A stretch of DNA of 64,000 bases, from assembly GCA_017794945.1 (NCBI GenBank), contig CP051239.1, positions 1,116,001-1,180,000 of the forward strand. The letters run 5' to 3'. The translations under genes and the position numbers were made by a program. This DNA comes from Alcanivorax sp. (GTDB taxonomy: Bacteria > Pseudomonadota > Gammaproteobacteria > Pseudomonadales > Alcanivoracaceae). Below the pieces are notes generated by a model, which was not told where the DNA came from, made no database searches, and worked only from the letters and a program-made list of their open reading frames with translations. Below are positions 19,774 to 27,673 of the stretch, piece after piece (position 1 is the first letter of the stretch; each line of letters starts with the position of its first letter).

Positions 19774-19845
19774 GCATAACGCTTTTGCTTAGCGGCGACT
19801 ACAGAGCGCAGCGTAGTACCGGCCAGCGTCACCCACTTGTTAAGC
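19774..19845 (-). repeat. attC site 4
   Basis: Ends GCATAAC (19774-19780) and GTTAAGC (19839-19845, a perfect GTTRRRY). On the minus strand it runs GCTTAAC to AAGCGTTATGC, very like classical 59-base elements. The stop codon of the gene on its right (TAA, 19840-19842) lies inside the R-box, a hallmark of cassettes. Confidence 0.85.
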
Positions 19846-20214
19846 AGTCCGGCTCCATTTCTTGAAGGGCAACAAGGCAATAGAAAGCGCTACCAGTCCG
19901 CCCAATACCGTTACGAAAAAAGGGACATGAGTAGGCTGATACGCCTTTTCTCCGTATGCCTCTGGATACCATGAAGGCTCGATCAGGAACCAAGCCAGCA
20001 GCGCACCAGCGACAAAAATAGTGAGGGCAACCTCTGATCTCTTGGCAGGCGCGGAAACAAAAGCTAGAGAGACAACGCCAAAAGCCGCGCAGAAACCAAC
20101 CACTGGTAGATCCCACAATCCAAGCCATTCAGCGATCAGCACCCCTCCGATGCCACAGAGAAAAAAGGCACCAATAACAGCGAATACAAATGTGGCCCAC
20201 TTTGTCATCATCAA
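19840..20214 (-). CDS. small membrane protein, integron cassette
   Basis: A 124-residue protein with four predicted membrane segments: ATFVFAVIGAFFLCGIGGVL, LPVVGFCAAFGVVSLAFV, VALTIFVAGALLAWFLI and FFVTVLGGLVALSIALLPF. The family is not recognised. It starts MMMTKW 16 bases from attC site 5 and its stop is embedded in attC site 4. Membrane proteins of this size are common integron cassette products and seldom have a known function. Confidence 0.75.
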   Translation of the reverse strand: MMMTKWATFVFAVIGAFFLCGIGGVLIAEWLGLWDLPVVGFCAAFGVVSLAFVSAPAKRSEVALTIFVAGALLAWFLIEPSWYPEAYGEKAYQPTHVPFFVTVLGGLVALSIALLPFKKWSRTA

Positions 20215-20230
20215 TTTTTACTCAGATACT

Positions 20231-20315
20231 GCTTAACACCAGCCAGCATGCGCGGCTACGGAATGCAGGCAAAGCCGCAATGCAGTAGCCGTCGCCGTGA
20301 CTGGCCTTGTTATGT
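20231..20315 (-). repeat. attC site 5
   Basis: Ends GCTTAAC (20231-20237) and GTTATGT (20309-20315). The two halves pair through TAACA, GCCAG, GCG and GGCTAC with bulges. It is homologous over its full length to site 3, including GGCTACGGAATG in the left arm and CGCCGTG in the right arm. Confidence 0.85.
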
Positions 20316-20320
20316 TTTGA

Positions 20321-20545
20321 CTACCCTTCATCTCGCAGCCTTTTTCTTGCTGCTGAAATAATTTCGGTGCAATCATCTGAAAATGGCTCAGAAAAAAGCC
20401 TCTCAAAGGTACAGGTTAGATTCCAGAGAGCCCTTTCTTCGGCCTGATCTTGAATGCTGAGTGCATCGCTAGAAGAGAACCTGGAAAGGAACTCAAACAA
20501 GACCAAGGCTTCATCTTTCGTCAGCTTGATGCTTACTTCTTCCAT
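20321..20545 (-). CDS. small hypothetical protein, integron cassette
   Basis: A 74-residue acidic, helical, soluble protein (MEEVSIKLTKDEALVLFEFL, later FERLFSEPFSDDCTEIISAA). No family recognised, although the opening (I-x-L-T-x-D-E-A-L-V-L-F-E-F-L) occurs in several small cassette-type proteins. The stop is five bases from attC site 5, and the start 13 bases from the last R-box on the right, so it is the first cassette of the array in reading direction. Confidence 0.65.
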   Translation of the reverse strand: MEEVSIKLTKDEALVLFEFLSRFSSSDALSIQDQAEERALWNLTCTFERLFSEPFSDDCTEIISAARKRLRDEG

Positions 20546-20558
20546 ATACCCTCAAGGA

Positions 20559-20636
20559 ACATAACAGGTATTAGGACGCCGGCTCGGATATCCGATGAAT
20601 GCGCCTGCGTCACATCCTGGCTTCTGGTTTTTATGT
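20559..20636 (-). repeat. attC-like site 6 at the right end of the array
   Basis: Ends ACATAAC (20559-20565) and TTTATGT (20630-20636). GGACGCCGGC on the left pairs with GCCTGCGTC on the right, around a TCGGATATCCGA centre. No cassette gene follows to the right, so it could be an orphan attC or a boundary. Confidence 0.6.
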
Positions 20637-20686
20637 AAAACTGAATAAACCAGATATTTCATAAAGTTACAAACCTCTCGCCACGG

Positions 20687-20757
20687 GTCCGCCCCTGTTG
20701 GCGTGACCTCTTTATTTGCCAATATCAATGATACTGTCCATGCAGGCAGGGGCGGAC
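20687..20757. repeat. 11-bp inverted repeat in the ubiD leader
   Basis: GTCCGCCCCTG (20687-20697) and CAGGGGCGGAC (20747-20757) are perfect inverses 49 bases apart. A smaller pair TTGGC (20698-20702) / GCCAA (20718-20722) lies inside. Either a structured leader or a protein site; it lies between the cassette array and ubiD. Confidence 0.6.
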
Positions 20758-20834
20758 GTTTGGCGATGCGGCCATCGTCGCAGGCGGGTCGGCTGGTATA
20801 CTGCCGGCACCTTGCAGCCGGCGAGATTGGATTG

Positions 20835-22301
20835 ATGAAATACCGCGATTTGCGCGACTTTATTCAGCAACTGGAAAAGCTGGGCGAACTGAAACGGGTG
20901 ACCCGCGAGGTAGACCCGCGCCTGGAGATGACGGAGATCTGCGACCGCACGCTGAAGGCGGGCGGTCCGGCGATTCTGTTTGAGAACCCCAAGGGGTCGT
21001 CGATCCCGGTGCTGGGGAATCTGTTCGGCACCGAGCGGCGGGTGGCGCTGGGCATGGGCCGGGAGTCCGTGGAAGAGCTGCGCGAGCTGGGCGAGCTGCT
21101 GGCCTTCCTGAAGGAGCCGGAGCCGCCGAAAGGGTTCCGCGACGCCTGGGAGAAGCTGCCGATCTTCCGCAAGGTGCTGAGTATGAACCCCAAGGTGGGC
21201 GGCTCGGGCCCCTGCCAGGAACACGTCATCGAAGGCGACGACGTGGACCTGACCCAGCTGCCGATCCAGACTTGCTGGCCCGGCGACGCCGGCCCGCTGG
21301 TGACCTGGCCGTTGGTGATCACCCGTGGCCCCAATAAGGAACGCCAGAACCTGGGCATCTACCGCCAGCAGCTGATCGGCCGCAACAAGCTGATCATGCG
21401 CTGGCTGGGCCACCGGGGCGGTGCCCTGGATTTTCAGGAATGGCAGGAGGCCCACCCGGGCGAGCCGTTCCCGGTGGCGGTGGCGCTGGGCGCCGATCCG
21501 GCCACCATTCTCGGCGCGGTGACGCCGGTGCCGGACACGCTCAGCGAGTACGGCTTCGCCGGTTTGCTGCGCGGCTCACGCACCGAGCTGGTGAAATGCC
21601 TGGGCTCCAATCTGCAGGTGCCGGCCAGTGCCGAGTTCGTGCTGGAAGGCCATCTGCAGCCCGGCGAGTACGCCGACGAAGGGCCGTTCGGCGACCACAC
21701 CGGCTACTACAACGAAGTGGAGCGCTTCCCGGTGTTTACCGTGGACCGCATCACCCACCGCCGCGACCCGATCTACCACAGCACCTACACCGGCCGGCCG
21801 CCGGACGAACCGGCGGTGCTGGGCGTGGCGATGAACGAAATCTTCGTGCCGATCCTGAAGAAGCAGTTCCCGGAAATCGTTGATTTCTATCTGCCGCCGG
21901 AGGGCTGCTCCTACCGGATGGCGGTGGTGACCATGAAGAAGCAGTACGCGGGCCACGCCAAGCGCGTGATGATGGGGGTGTGGTCGTTCCTGCGCCAGTT
22001 CATGTACACCAAGTTCGTGATCGTCTGCGACGACGACGTTAACGCCCGCGACTGGAAGGACGTGATCTGGGCGATCACCACGCGTATGGACCCGGCCCGG
22101 GACACCGTGCTGGTGGAGAACACCCCCATCGACTATCTGGATTTCGCCTCGCCGGTGGCCGGACTGGGCTCCAAGATGGGCCTCGACGCCACCAGCAAAT
22201 GGCCGGGTGAAACGGACCGCGAGTGGGGCCGGGCGATCAGCATGGATGACGACGTCAAAGCCCGGGTCGACGAGATGTGGAGCGAATTGGGGCTGGACTA
22301 G
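20835..22301 (+). CDS. ubiD: 4-hydroxy-3-polyprenylbenzoate decarboxylase
   Basis: A 488-residue prenylated-FMN decarboxylase of ubiquinone synthesis. The start [20 protein letters not shown] is the canonical N-terminus. [10 protein letters not shown] (about residue 292) and the conserved Glu/Arg residues of the prFMN site ([12 protein letters not shown] near 270) are present, and the C-terminus has ATSKWPGE (about 453). Length matches the family (about 490). The frame stays open upstream to 20703 but has no family similarity there, so ATG 20835 is used. It follows rho in Pseudomonas as well; here the receptor and the cassette array intervene. Confidence 0.96.
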   Translation: MKYRDLRDFIQQLEKLGELKRVTREVDPRLEMTEICDRTLKAGGPAILFENPKGSSIPVLGNLFGTERRVALGMGRESVEELRELGELLAFLKEPEPPKGFRDAWEKLPIFRKVLSMNPKVGGSGPCQEHVIEGDDVDLTQLPIQTCWPGDAGPLVTWPLVITRGPNKERQNLGIYRQQLIGRNKLIMRWLGHRGGALDFQEWQEAHPGEPFPVAVALGADPATILGAVTPVPDTLSEYGFAGLLRGSRTELVKCLGSNLQVPASAEFVLEGHLQPGEYADEGPFGDHTGYYNEVERFPVFTVDRITHRRDPIYHSTYTGRPPDEPAVLGVAMNEIFVPILKKQFPEIVDFYLPPEGCSYRMAVVTMKKQYAGHAKRVMMGVWSFLRQFMYTKFVIVCDDDVNARDWKDVIWAITTRMDPARDTVLVENTPIDYLDFASPVAGLGSKMGLDATSKWPGETDREWGRAISMDDDVKARVDEMWSELGLD

Positions 22302-22440
22302 AAGCCGGCCCCTGGCATTGACGACCCGTGCACGGGACGCACGATAGACTATTGCACTTTTCTGGCACGACAGTACCATTAAGGTATAAGGTGCCGCCGC
22401 CGGTGCCGAGTACAACAATAGCCGAAAGGACTCCGCCGTC

Positions 22441-23832
22441 ATGTTGCAACGACTTCCCCGCCGCGCCTTCCTGAAAGCGCTGGCCGCGTCCGCCGGCGCC
22501 GCCGCCGTACCGACCCTGGCCGGCGCCGGGCAAGCCGACGGCAAGGCACAGGGCGAGCGCGCCAGCTGGCAGAACTGGTCCGGCAACCAGACCGCGCGGC
22601 CGCGCAACCTGGCTTACCCGGCGGACGAAGCCGCCCTGGCCCGGCTGCTCGCCAACACCGAAGGCACGGTGCGGCCGTTCGGCGGCAGCCACTCGTTCAG
22701 CGCCGTGGTGCCCACCGGCGACACCCTGGTGTCCCTGGAGGCCCTCAACGGGCTGCGCAGCGTCGACGCCGGCGCCCTGCGCTTCGGCGCCGGCACCCGC
22801 ATCGCCCAGGCCAGCAGCGAGGCCTGGGGCGAAGGCCGCAGCCTGATCAACGAACCGGACATCAACCTGCAGTCGCTGGCCGGCGCCATCGCCACCGGCA
22901 CCCACGGCACCGGCCTGGGCCTGCCGTGCCTGTCCGACCAGGTGGTGGGCCTGGAACTGATGGACACCGAAGGCACCCTGCACCGGCTCGACCATAAGGA
23001 CGGCGACCGCTTCCAGGCGGCCCGCTGCGGCCTGGGCGCCCTGGGCCTGATCACCGCCGTGACCCTGGACAGCGCCCCGGCCTACCGGCTGGAAGAGCAC
23101 ACCTGGACGCTGCCGCTGGACGAAGCCATGGACTTCGTGGAGCGGGAGAAGGACAACTTCCGCAACATCGAGTTTTTCGCCTTTCCCCTCGGCGGCACCG
23201 CCATCGTCAAAACCATGTCGCTCACCGACGACCCGGAGGACGACCTGGCCCAGGACGACAGCAACGACCTGCTGGAGACCGTCTGCGAGCTGAGCATGCG
23301 CGCCGGCTGGATGACCTCCACCCTGCAGAAGCTGGTGACCTTTTTCGTCGAGGAAAACCGTCGCCGGGGACCGGCCCACAAGATCTACGCCAACCGCCGC
23401 ACGGTGCGCTTCAACGAAATGGAATACACGGTGCCGGCGGAGAAAGGCATCGAGTGCCTGCAGGAAGTCTGCGAGGTGATCCGCGAGCAGGACATCAATG
23501 TGTTCTTCCCGATTGAGTTCCGCTACAGCGCCGCCGACGATACGCTGCTGTCCATGTTCAGCGGCCGCGCCGGGGCCAGCCTGTCGATCCATCAGTATTT
23601 CAAGCAGGACGCCACGCCGCTGTTCCGCGCCACCGAGCCGGTGCTGCGCCGGCACCAGGGCCGTCCGCACTGGGGCAAGCTGCACAGCCTGGGCGCCGAC
23701 GAACTGCGCGAACTCTATCCGCGCTTCGACGACTTCCTCGCCCTGCGCCGCGAGCTGGACCCGCGCGGACGCTTGCTCAATGATCACCTGAGACACCTGT
23801 TCGGCATCGACGCCAAGGGGCAACCGGCATGA
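22441..23832 (+). CDS. Tat-exported FAD-linked oxidase (aldono-lactone oxidase family)
   Basis: A 463-residue VAO-family oxidase. The N-terminus RRAFLKALAASAGAA is a twin-arginine signal. The FAD domain has RPFGGSHSFS (about 78-87), with the His that carries FAD covalently in gulono- and arabinono-lactone oxidases, and ATGTHGTGLG (about 154-163). The C-terminal ALO-type domain has FPIEFRYSAADD (about 355) and HWGKLHSL (about 410). It oxidises a sugar lactone or related hydroxy compound; the substrate is unknown. Its stop overlaps the next start (ATGA), so the two genes form a pair. Confidence 0.85.
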   Translation: MLQRLPRRAFLKALAASAGAAAVPTLAGAGQADGKAQGERASWQNWSGNQTARPRNLAYPADEAALARLLANTEGTVRPFGGSHSFSAVVPTGDTLVSLEALNGLRSVDAGALRFGAGTRIAQASSEAWGEGRSLINEPDINLQSLAGAIATGTHGTGLGLPCLSDQVVGLELMDTEGTLHRLDHKDGDRFQAARCGLGALGLITAVTLDSAPAYRLEEHTWTLPLDEAMDFVEREKDNFRNIEFFAFPLGGTAIVKTMSLTDDPEDDLAQDDSNDLLETVCELSMRAGWMTSTLQKLVTFFVEENRRRGPAHKIYANRRTVRFNEMEYTVPAEKGIECLQEVCEVIREQDINVFFPIEFRYSAADDTLLSMFSGRAGASLSIHQYFKQDATPLFRATEPVLRRHQGRPHWGKLHSLGADELRELYPRFDDFLALRRELDPRGRLLNDHLRHLFGIDAKGQPA

Positions 23833-25109
23833 AAAGGCGCACCTTCCTGCTCGCCCTGGGCGGCGGCCTGGCGGCGGCCTGGTGGCTGAGACCCGGCGAC
23901 CAGGGCGGCCCCCACGGCGCCTACTTCCAGCCCTACAACACCCTGTTCCGCGACAGCGGGCCGGGGCGCCCACTGCTGTTCATCGACCGGCAACGGCTGG
24001 CGGCCAACTGCCGCCGCCTGCAGCAGGCGCTGCCGCCGGGCCGCGCCTACCGCATCGTCGCCAAATCATTGCCCAGCGTGCCGCTGATCCGCGAAGTCAT
24101 GGCGCAAACCGGCACCGACCGGGTGATGGTGTTCCACCAGCCGTTCATCAACGCCATGGCCGAGGCGGAGCCGGGCTGCGACCTGCTGCTCGGCAAACCC
24201 ATGCCGGTGCGGGCCGCCGCCCGCTTCTATGAGGAACTGCCGGAGGACGCCGGCTTCGATCCGGACCGCCAGTTGCAATGGCTGATCGACAGCGACGCGC
24301 GGCTGAAGGAATACCTGGAACTGGCCCGGCGGCTGGACCGCCGGCTGCGCATCAACGTGGAAATCGACGTGGGTCTGCACCGCGGCGGGCTCACCGAGCC
24401 CGGGCAACTGGACGCACTGCTTGAGCGCATCGCCGCCCACCCGCGCCATCTGGCGTTCGCCGGCTTCATGGGCTACGACGCCCACGTGGGCAAACTGCCG
24501 GACCTGGTGGAAAGCCGCGACACCAGCCTGCGCAAGGCCCAGGCGGTCTATCAAAGCTTTATCGACCGGCTCTACCAGGTTGCCCCCGAATTGCGCGAGC
24601 AGCCGCTCACCTTCAACGGTGCCGGCAGCCCCACCTTCACGCTGCACGGCGACGAGACGCCGCTCAACGAGCTGGCGGCCGGCTCCTGCCTGGTCAAGCC
24701 GTCGGATTTCGACGTGCCCAGCCTGAAGGACTTCGAGCCCGCGGCCTTTATCGCCGCGCCGGTGCTCAAGGCGCTGGACGGGCTCACCCTGCCCGGCCCG
24801 CTGCCGCTGGGCGATGCTTGGGCCCTGTGGGACCCCAACCGGCGCCGCACTTACTTCATCTACGGCGGTTACTGGAAAGCGGAGCCGGTGTCACCGCCCG
24901 GCATCCGCCGCAACAACCTGTACGGCGCCAGCACCAATCAGATGATGTACAACGGCTCGCCGGCCACCGAGCTGGTGCCCGGCGATCAGCTGTTCTTCCG
25001 CCCCACGCAAAGCGAGTTCGTGCTGCTGCAGTTCGGCGACCTGGCGGCGGTGTCCGAACACCGCATCCAGGCCTGGTGGCCCCCTCTGCCCCAGGGCGAA
25101 GGGGCCTGA
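23829..25109 (+). CDS. exported alanine-racemase-fold (fold-III PLP) enzyme
   Basis: A 426-residue protein resembling D-threonine aldolase / D-serine dehydratase-like enzymes. The PLP lysine is in YRIVAKSLPS (about residue 78); NVEIDVGLHRGG (about 177) and TFNGAGSPTF (about 260) are the usual barrel motifs. The N-terminus MKRRTFLLALGGGLAAAWW looks like a Tat signal or signal anchor, which is odd because this fold is normally cytoplasmic. It overlaps the FAD oxidase gene by 4 bases, so the two proteins probably work on one substrate outside the cytoplasm. Reaction not predictable. Confidence 0.82.
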   Translation: MKRRTFLLALGGGLAAAWWLRPGDQGGPHGAYFQPYNTLFRDSGPGRPLLFIDRQRLAANCRRLQQALPPGRAYRIVAKSLPSVPLIREVMAQTGTDRVMVFHQPFINAMAEAEPGCDLLLGKPMPVRAAARFYEELPEDAGFDPDRQLQWLIDSDARLKEYLELARRLDRRLRINVEIDVGLHRGGLTEPGQLDALLERIAAHPRHLAFAGFMGYDAHVGKLPDLVESRDTSLRKAQAVYQSFIDRLYQVAPELREQPLTFNGAGSPTFTLHGDETPLNELAAGSCLVKPSDFDVPSLKDFEPAAFIAAPVLKALDGLTLPGPLPLGDAWALWDPNRRRTYFIYGGYWKAEPVSPPGIRRNNLYGASTNQMMYNGSPATELVPGDQLFFRPTQSEFVLLQFGDLAAVSEHRIQAWWPPLPQGEGA

Positions 25110-25115
25110 GCCCGG

Positions 25116-26600
25116 TTACAGATCCGGCATGCGGTTGAACCAGGGCCGCGCCCGCTCCAACTGACCGGCCAGCTTGAACAGCAGGCCCTCGCTGCCGTGA
25201 TCGCCGACCAGCTGCACCCCCAGCGGCAGGCCGCTTTCGCACCAGTGCAGCGGCACCGACATGGCCGGCACCCCGGTGACGTTGGCGAGCTGGGTGAAGG
25301 GCACGTACTTCAGGTTCTCCTTCACCATCTGTTCCACCAGGCCGGTTTTCATCACCAGCTTTTCGGCGCCCACTTTGAGAATCACCTTGAGCATGCGCTG
25401 CTGCCAGGCCGGGGTTTCCGAGGCACCGATACGCGCCGGCTGCAGCGCCAGGGTGGGCGTCAGCCACAGGTCGTACTGCTGGTGGAATTCCGCCAGCGCC
25501 CGGGAATACCCCTGCCAGCGCTGGTAACCACGCACGTAGTCCGGCGCCGAGGTGGCGTGGCCGAACGCCGCCATCGCCAGGGTGTCCAGTTCGAAGCCGT
25601 CGTTGCCGCAGCCGGTTTCTTCGCGCACCCAGTCCACGCTGGCGGCGCAGTTGGCGAACCACATGGAGAGCCAGTCCATGCTCATGGCCAGCATGTCCAT
25701 TTTCGGCGACGCCTGCTCCACCTTGTGGCCCAGGGACTCCAGCAGGCGGGCGGCGTCCTCCACCGCGGCCACCGCTTCCGGGTCCACCTCGGTGCCGATC
25801 GGCGAGGTGGTGGAGAATGCAATGCGCAGCGGCTTGGGGTCGCTCTCCAGCTCGCTCAGGTAGCTGCGCTCCGGCGGCGCGATGCGGAACAGGCTGCCCA
25901 CTTCCTCGCCCTGGGTGGCGTCCAGCAGCAGCGCGGAATCGCGCACCGAGCGGGTCACCACGTGATTCATGGAAATGCCGTGCATGGCCTCGCTGAAGTT
26001 GGGCCCCCAGGGCGTGCGCCCGCGCCCGGGCTTGAGGCCGAACAGGCCACAGCAGCCGGCGGGAATGCGGATGCTGCCGCCGCCGTCGTTGGCACCGGCG
26101 AACGGCACCACGCCCGCCGCCACCAGGGCCGCGGAACCGCCGGAGGAGCCACCCGGCGTGTGGTCGGTGTTCCAGGGGTTGCGGGTGGCGCCGAACGCCT
26201 CCGGCTCGGTGATGCCCTTGGCGCCGAATTCCGGCGTATTGGTGCGCCCGAACAGCACCACCCCGGCCGCCTTCCAGCGGCGCACCAGCTCGGAATCCAC
26301 CGGCGCCTTATGGCCGGCCCGCTTGAGGGCTTTGTTACCCTGATAGTTGGGGGCGCCGCCGATCTCCTGGAACAGGTCCTTGGTGAGCATGGGCACCCCG
26401 GCCAGGGGGCCGCTCAAGGCGCCCGCCGCCTGTTCCCGAGCCTGGTCGTAAAGCGGAATGATCAGGCCGTTGAGGGCCGGGTTCACCGCCTCGGCACGGG
26501 CGATGGCCAGCTCCAGCAGTTCGGCGGCGGTCACTTCCCCGTCCGCCACCAGTTTGGCCAGCGCCACGCCGTCGAGATTGCGGTATTCGTCAAAACGCAT
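25116..26600 (-). CDS. amidase signature family hydrolase
   Basis: A 494-residue amidase with the full Ser-cisSer-Lys triad: Lys in MLTKDLFQE (about residue 75), cis-Ser in TPGGSSGGSAALVAAG (about 147-162) and nucleophile Ser in DGGGSIRIPA (about 172-181). The family cleaves amides from aryl-acyl amides to fatty amides; the substrate cannot be told. It is encoded convergently with the PLP-enzyme gene (6 bases between stops) and divergently from the MDR gene. Confidence 0.9.
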   Translation of the reverse strand: MRFDEYRNLDGVALAKLVADGEVTAAELLELAIARAEAVNPALNGLIIPLYDQAREQAAGALSGPLAGVPMLTKDLFQEIGGAPNYQGNKALKRAGHKAPVDSELVRRWKAAGVVLFGRTNTPEFGAKGITEPEAFGATRNPWNTDHTPGGSSGGSAALVAAGVVPFAGANDGGGSIRIPAGCCGLFGLKPGRGRTPWGPNFSEAMHGISMNHVVTRSVRDSALLLDATQGEEVGSLFRIAPPERSYLSELESDPKPLRIAFSTTSPIGTEVDPEAVAAVEDAARLLESLGHKVEQASPKMDMLAMSMDWLSMWFANCAASVDWVREETGCGNDGFELDTLAMAAFGHATSAPDYVRGYQRWQGYSRALAEFHQQYDLWLTPTLALQPARIGASETPAWQQRMLKVILKVGAEKLVMKTGLVEQMVKENLKYVPFTQLANVTGVPAMSVPLHWCESGLPLGVQLVGDHGSEGLLFKLAGQLERARPWFNRMPDL

Positions 26601-26656
26601 GATGGTATCCTTATTATTTAAAACCCCAGTGACATTCGTATTCCCACGGAGACCCT

Positions 26657-27667
26657 ATGAAGGCCGTCGGCTTTAACCAACCCCGCGCCATCGAAGACGT
26701 CCACGCCCTGGAAGACATCCAGCTGGAACAGCCCAAACCAGGCCCCCGCGACCTGCTGGTGGCGGTGGAGGCGGTATCGGTCAACCCGGTGGACACCAAG
26801 GTACGCCAACGCCCCCTGGCGGAGAAGGGCCATAAAGTACTCGGCTATGATGCCGCCGGTCGGGTGGAAGCGGTAGGCGCCGAAGTCCGCGACTTCCTGC
26901 CCGGCGACCGGGTCTGGTACGCCGGGGCCATGCAGCGCCAGGGCAGCAACGCCCAGTACCAGTGCGTGGACGAGCGCCTGGTGGCGAAGATGCCCGAAGG
27001 CACCGGCATGCAGGAAGCCGCCGCCCTGCCGCTGACCGTGCTCACCGCCTGGGAAAGCCTCACCGACCAGCTCGGCCTGACTCCGGAAAACGCCGCCGGC
27101 AAGACCCTGCTGATGGTGGGCGGCGCCGGCGGTGTCGGCTCCATCGCCACCCAGCTGGCCGCCCGCCACTTCGGCATGACGGTGATCGCCACCGCCGGAC
27201 GTCAGACCTCGGCGGACTGGTGCACCGCCATGGGCGCCACCCACACCATCGACTACCGCAACGGCCTGCGCGAGCCCATGAAAGGGCTGGGCATCGAGCA
27301 GGTGGACGCCATCCTGCTGGCCCAGGAACCGGACGCCTACTGGAGCGACGTCTGCGAGCTGGTCGCGCCGCTGGGCGGCATCGTCACCATCGTCGACGCC
27401 CGCGGCCCCCTGGACGTGAACCCGCTGAAACCGAAGAGCGCCCGCTTCGCCTGGGAGTTCATGTTCACCCGCGCCCTGTTCGGCGTGGACATGGAACGCC
27501 AGGGCGGAATCCTGCGCGCCACCGCCCGGCTGGTGGAAGAAGGCGTCCTGCAGACCACCCTCTCGGAGGGCCTGGGGCCGATCAACGCCGCCAACCTCAA
27601 GGAGGCCCACCGGCGCATCGAGTCCGGCAAGACCATCGGCAAGCTGGTGTTGGCCGGCTGGGACTAA
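26657..27667 (+). CDS. zinc-type alcohol dehydrogenase-like (MDR, quinone-reductase group) oxidoreductase
   Basis: A 336-residue MDR-superfamily NADP oxidoreductase. It has the N-terminal GroES-like domain (VEAVSVNPVDTKVRQ, about 35-49), GYDAAGRVEAVG (about 62-73) and the Rossmann motif VGGAGGVGS (about 154-162). Zinc-binding cysteines are lacking at the catalytic position, as in quinone oxidoreductases; the pattern fits TIGR02817. It is divergent from the amidase gene across 56 bases and ends 6 bases from the convergent hydrolase gene. Confidence 0.88.
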   Translation: MKAVGFNQPRAIEDVHALEDIQLEQPKPGPRDLLVAVEAVSVNPVDTKVRQRPLAEKGHKVLGYDAAGRVEAVGAEVRDFLPGDRVWYAGAMQRQGSNAQYQCVDERLVAKMPEGTGMQEAAALPLTVLTAWESLTDQLGLTPENAAGKTLLMVGGAGGVGSIATQLAARHFGMTVIATAGRQTSADWCTAMGATHTIDYRNGLREPMKGLGIEQVDAILLAQEPDAYWSDVCELVAPLGGIVTIVDARGPLDVNPLKPKSARFAWEFMFTRALFGVDMERQGGILRATARLVEEGVLQTTLSEGLGPINAANLKEAHRRIESGKTIGKLVLAGWD

Positions 27668-27673
27668 ACCTCT

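Larger units (their letters stand above)
18298..20636 (-). mobile_element. integron gene-cassette array without integrase (CALIN type)
   Basis: Five short genes, all on the minus strand, alternate with imperfect palindromes of 72-85 bases. The palindromes carry inverted integron R-boxes (forms of RYYYAAC and GTTRRRY) at their ends. Stops fall on or within a few bases of the next R-box for four of five genes, as in integron cassettes. Two sites (19335-19418 and 20231-20315) are about 75% identical, as is typical of chromosomal arrays. Base composition looks richer in AT than the flanks. No integrase lies between the array and ubiD or the receptor gene, so this is either a detached array or one that has lost its platform. 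Confidence 0.85.

Noticed and set aside
18298-20636. CRISPR array
   Set aside because: The repeats are far apart, palindromic, of unequal sequence and separated by genes rather than short spacers.
22255-23973. Long minus-strand open frame antisense to the FAD oxidase gene
   Set aside because: Shadow of a GC-rich gene that has clear motifs on the other strand.
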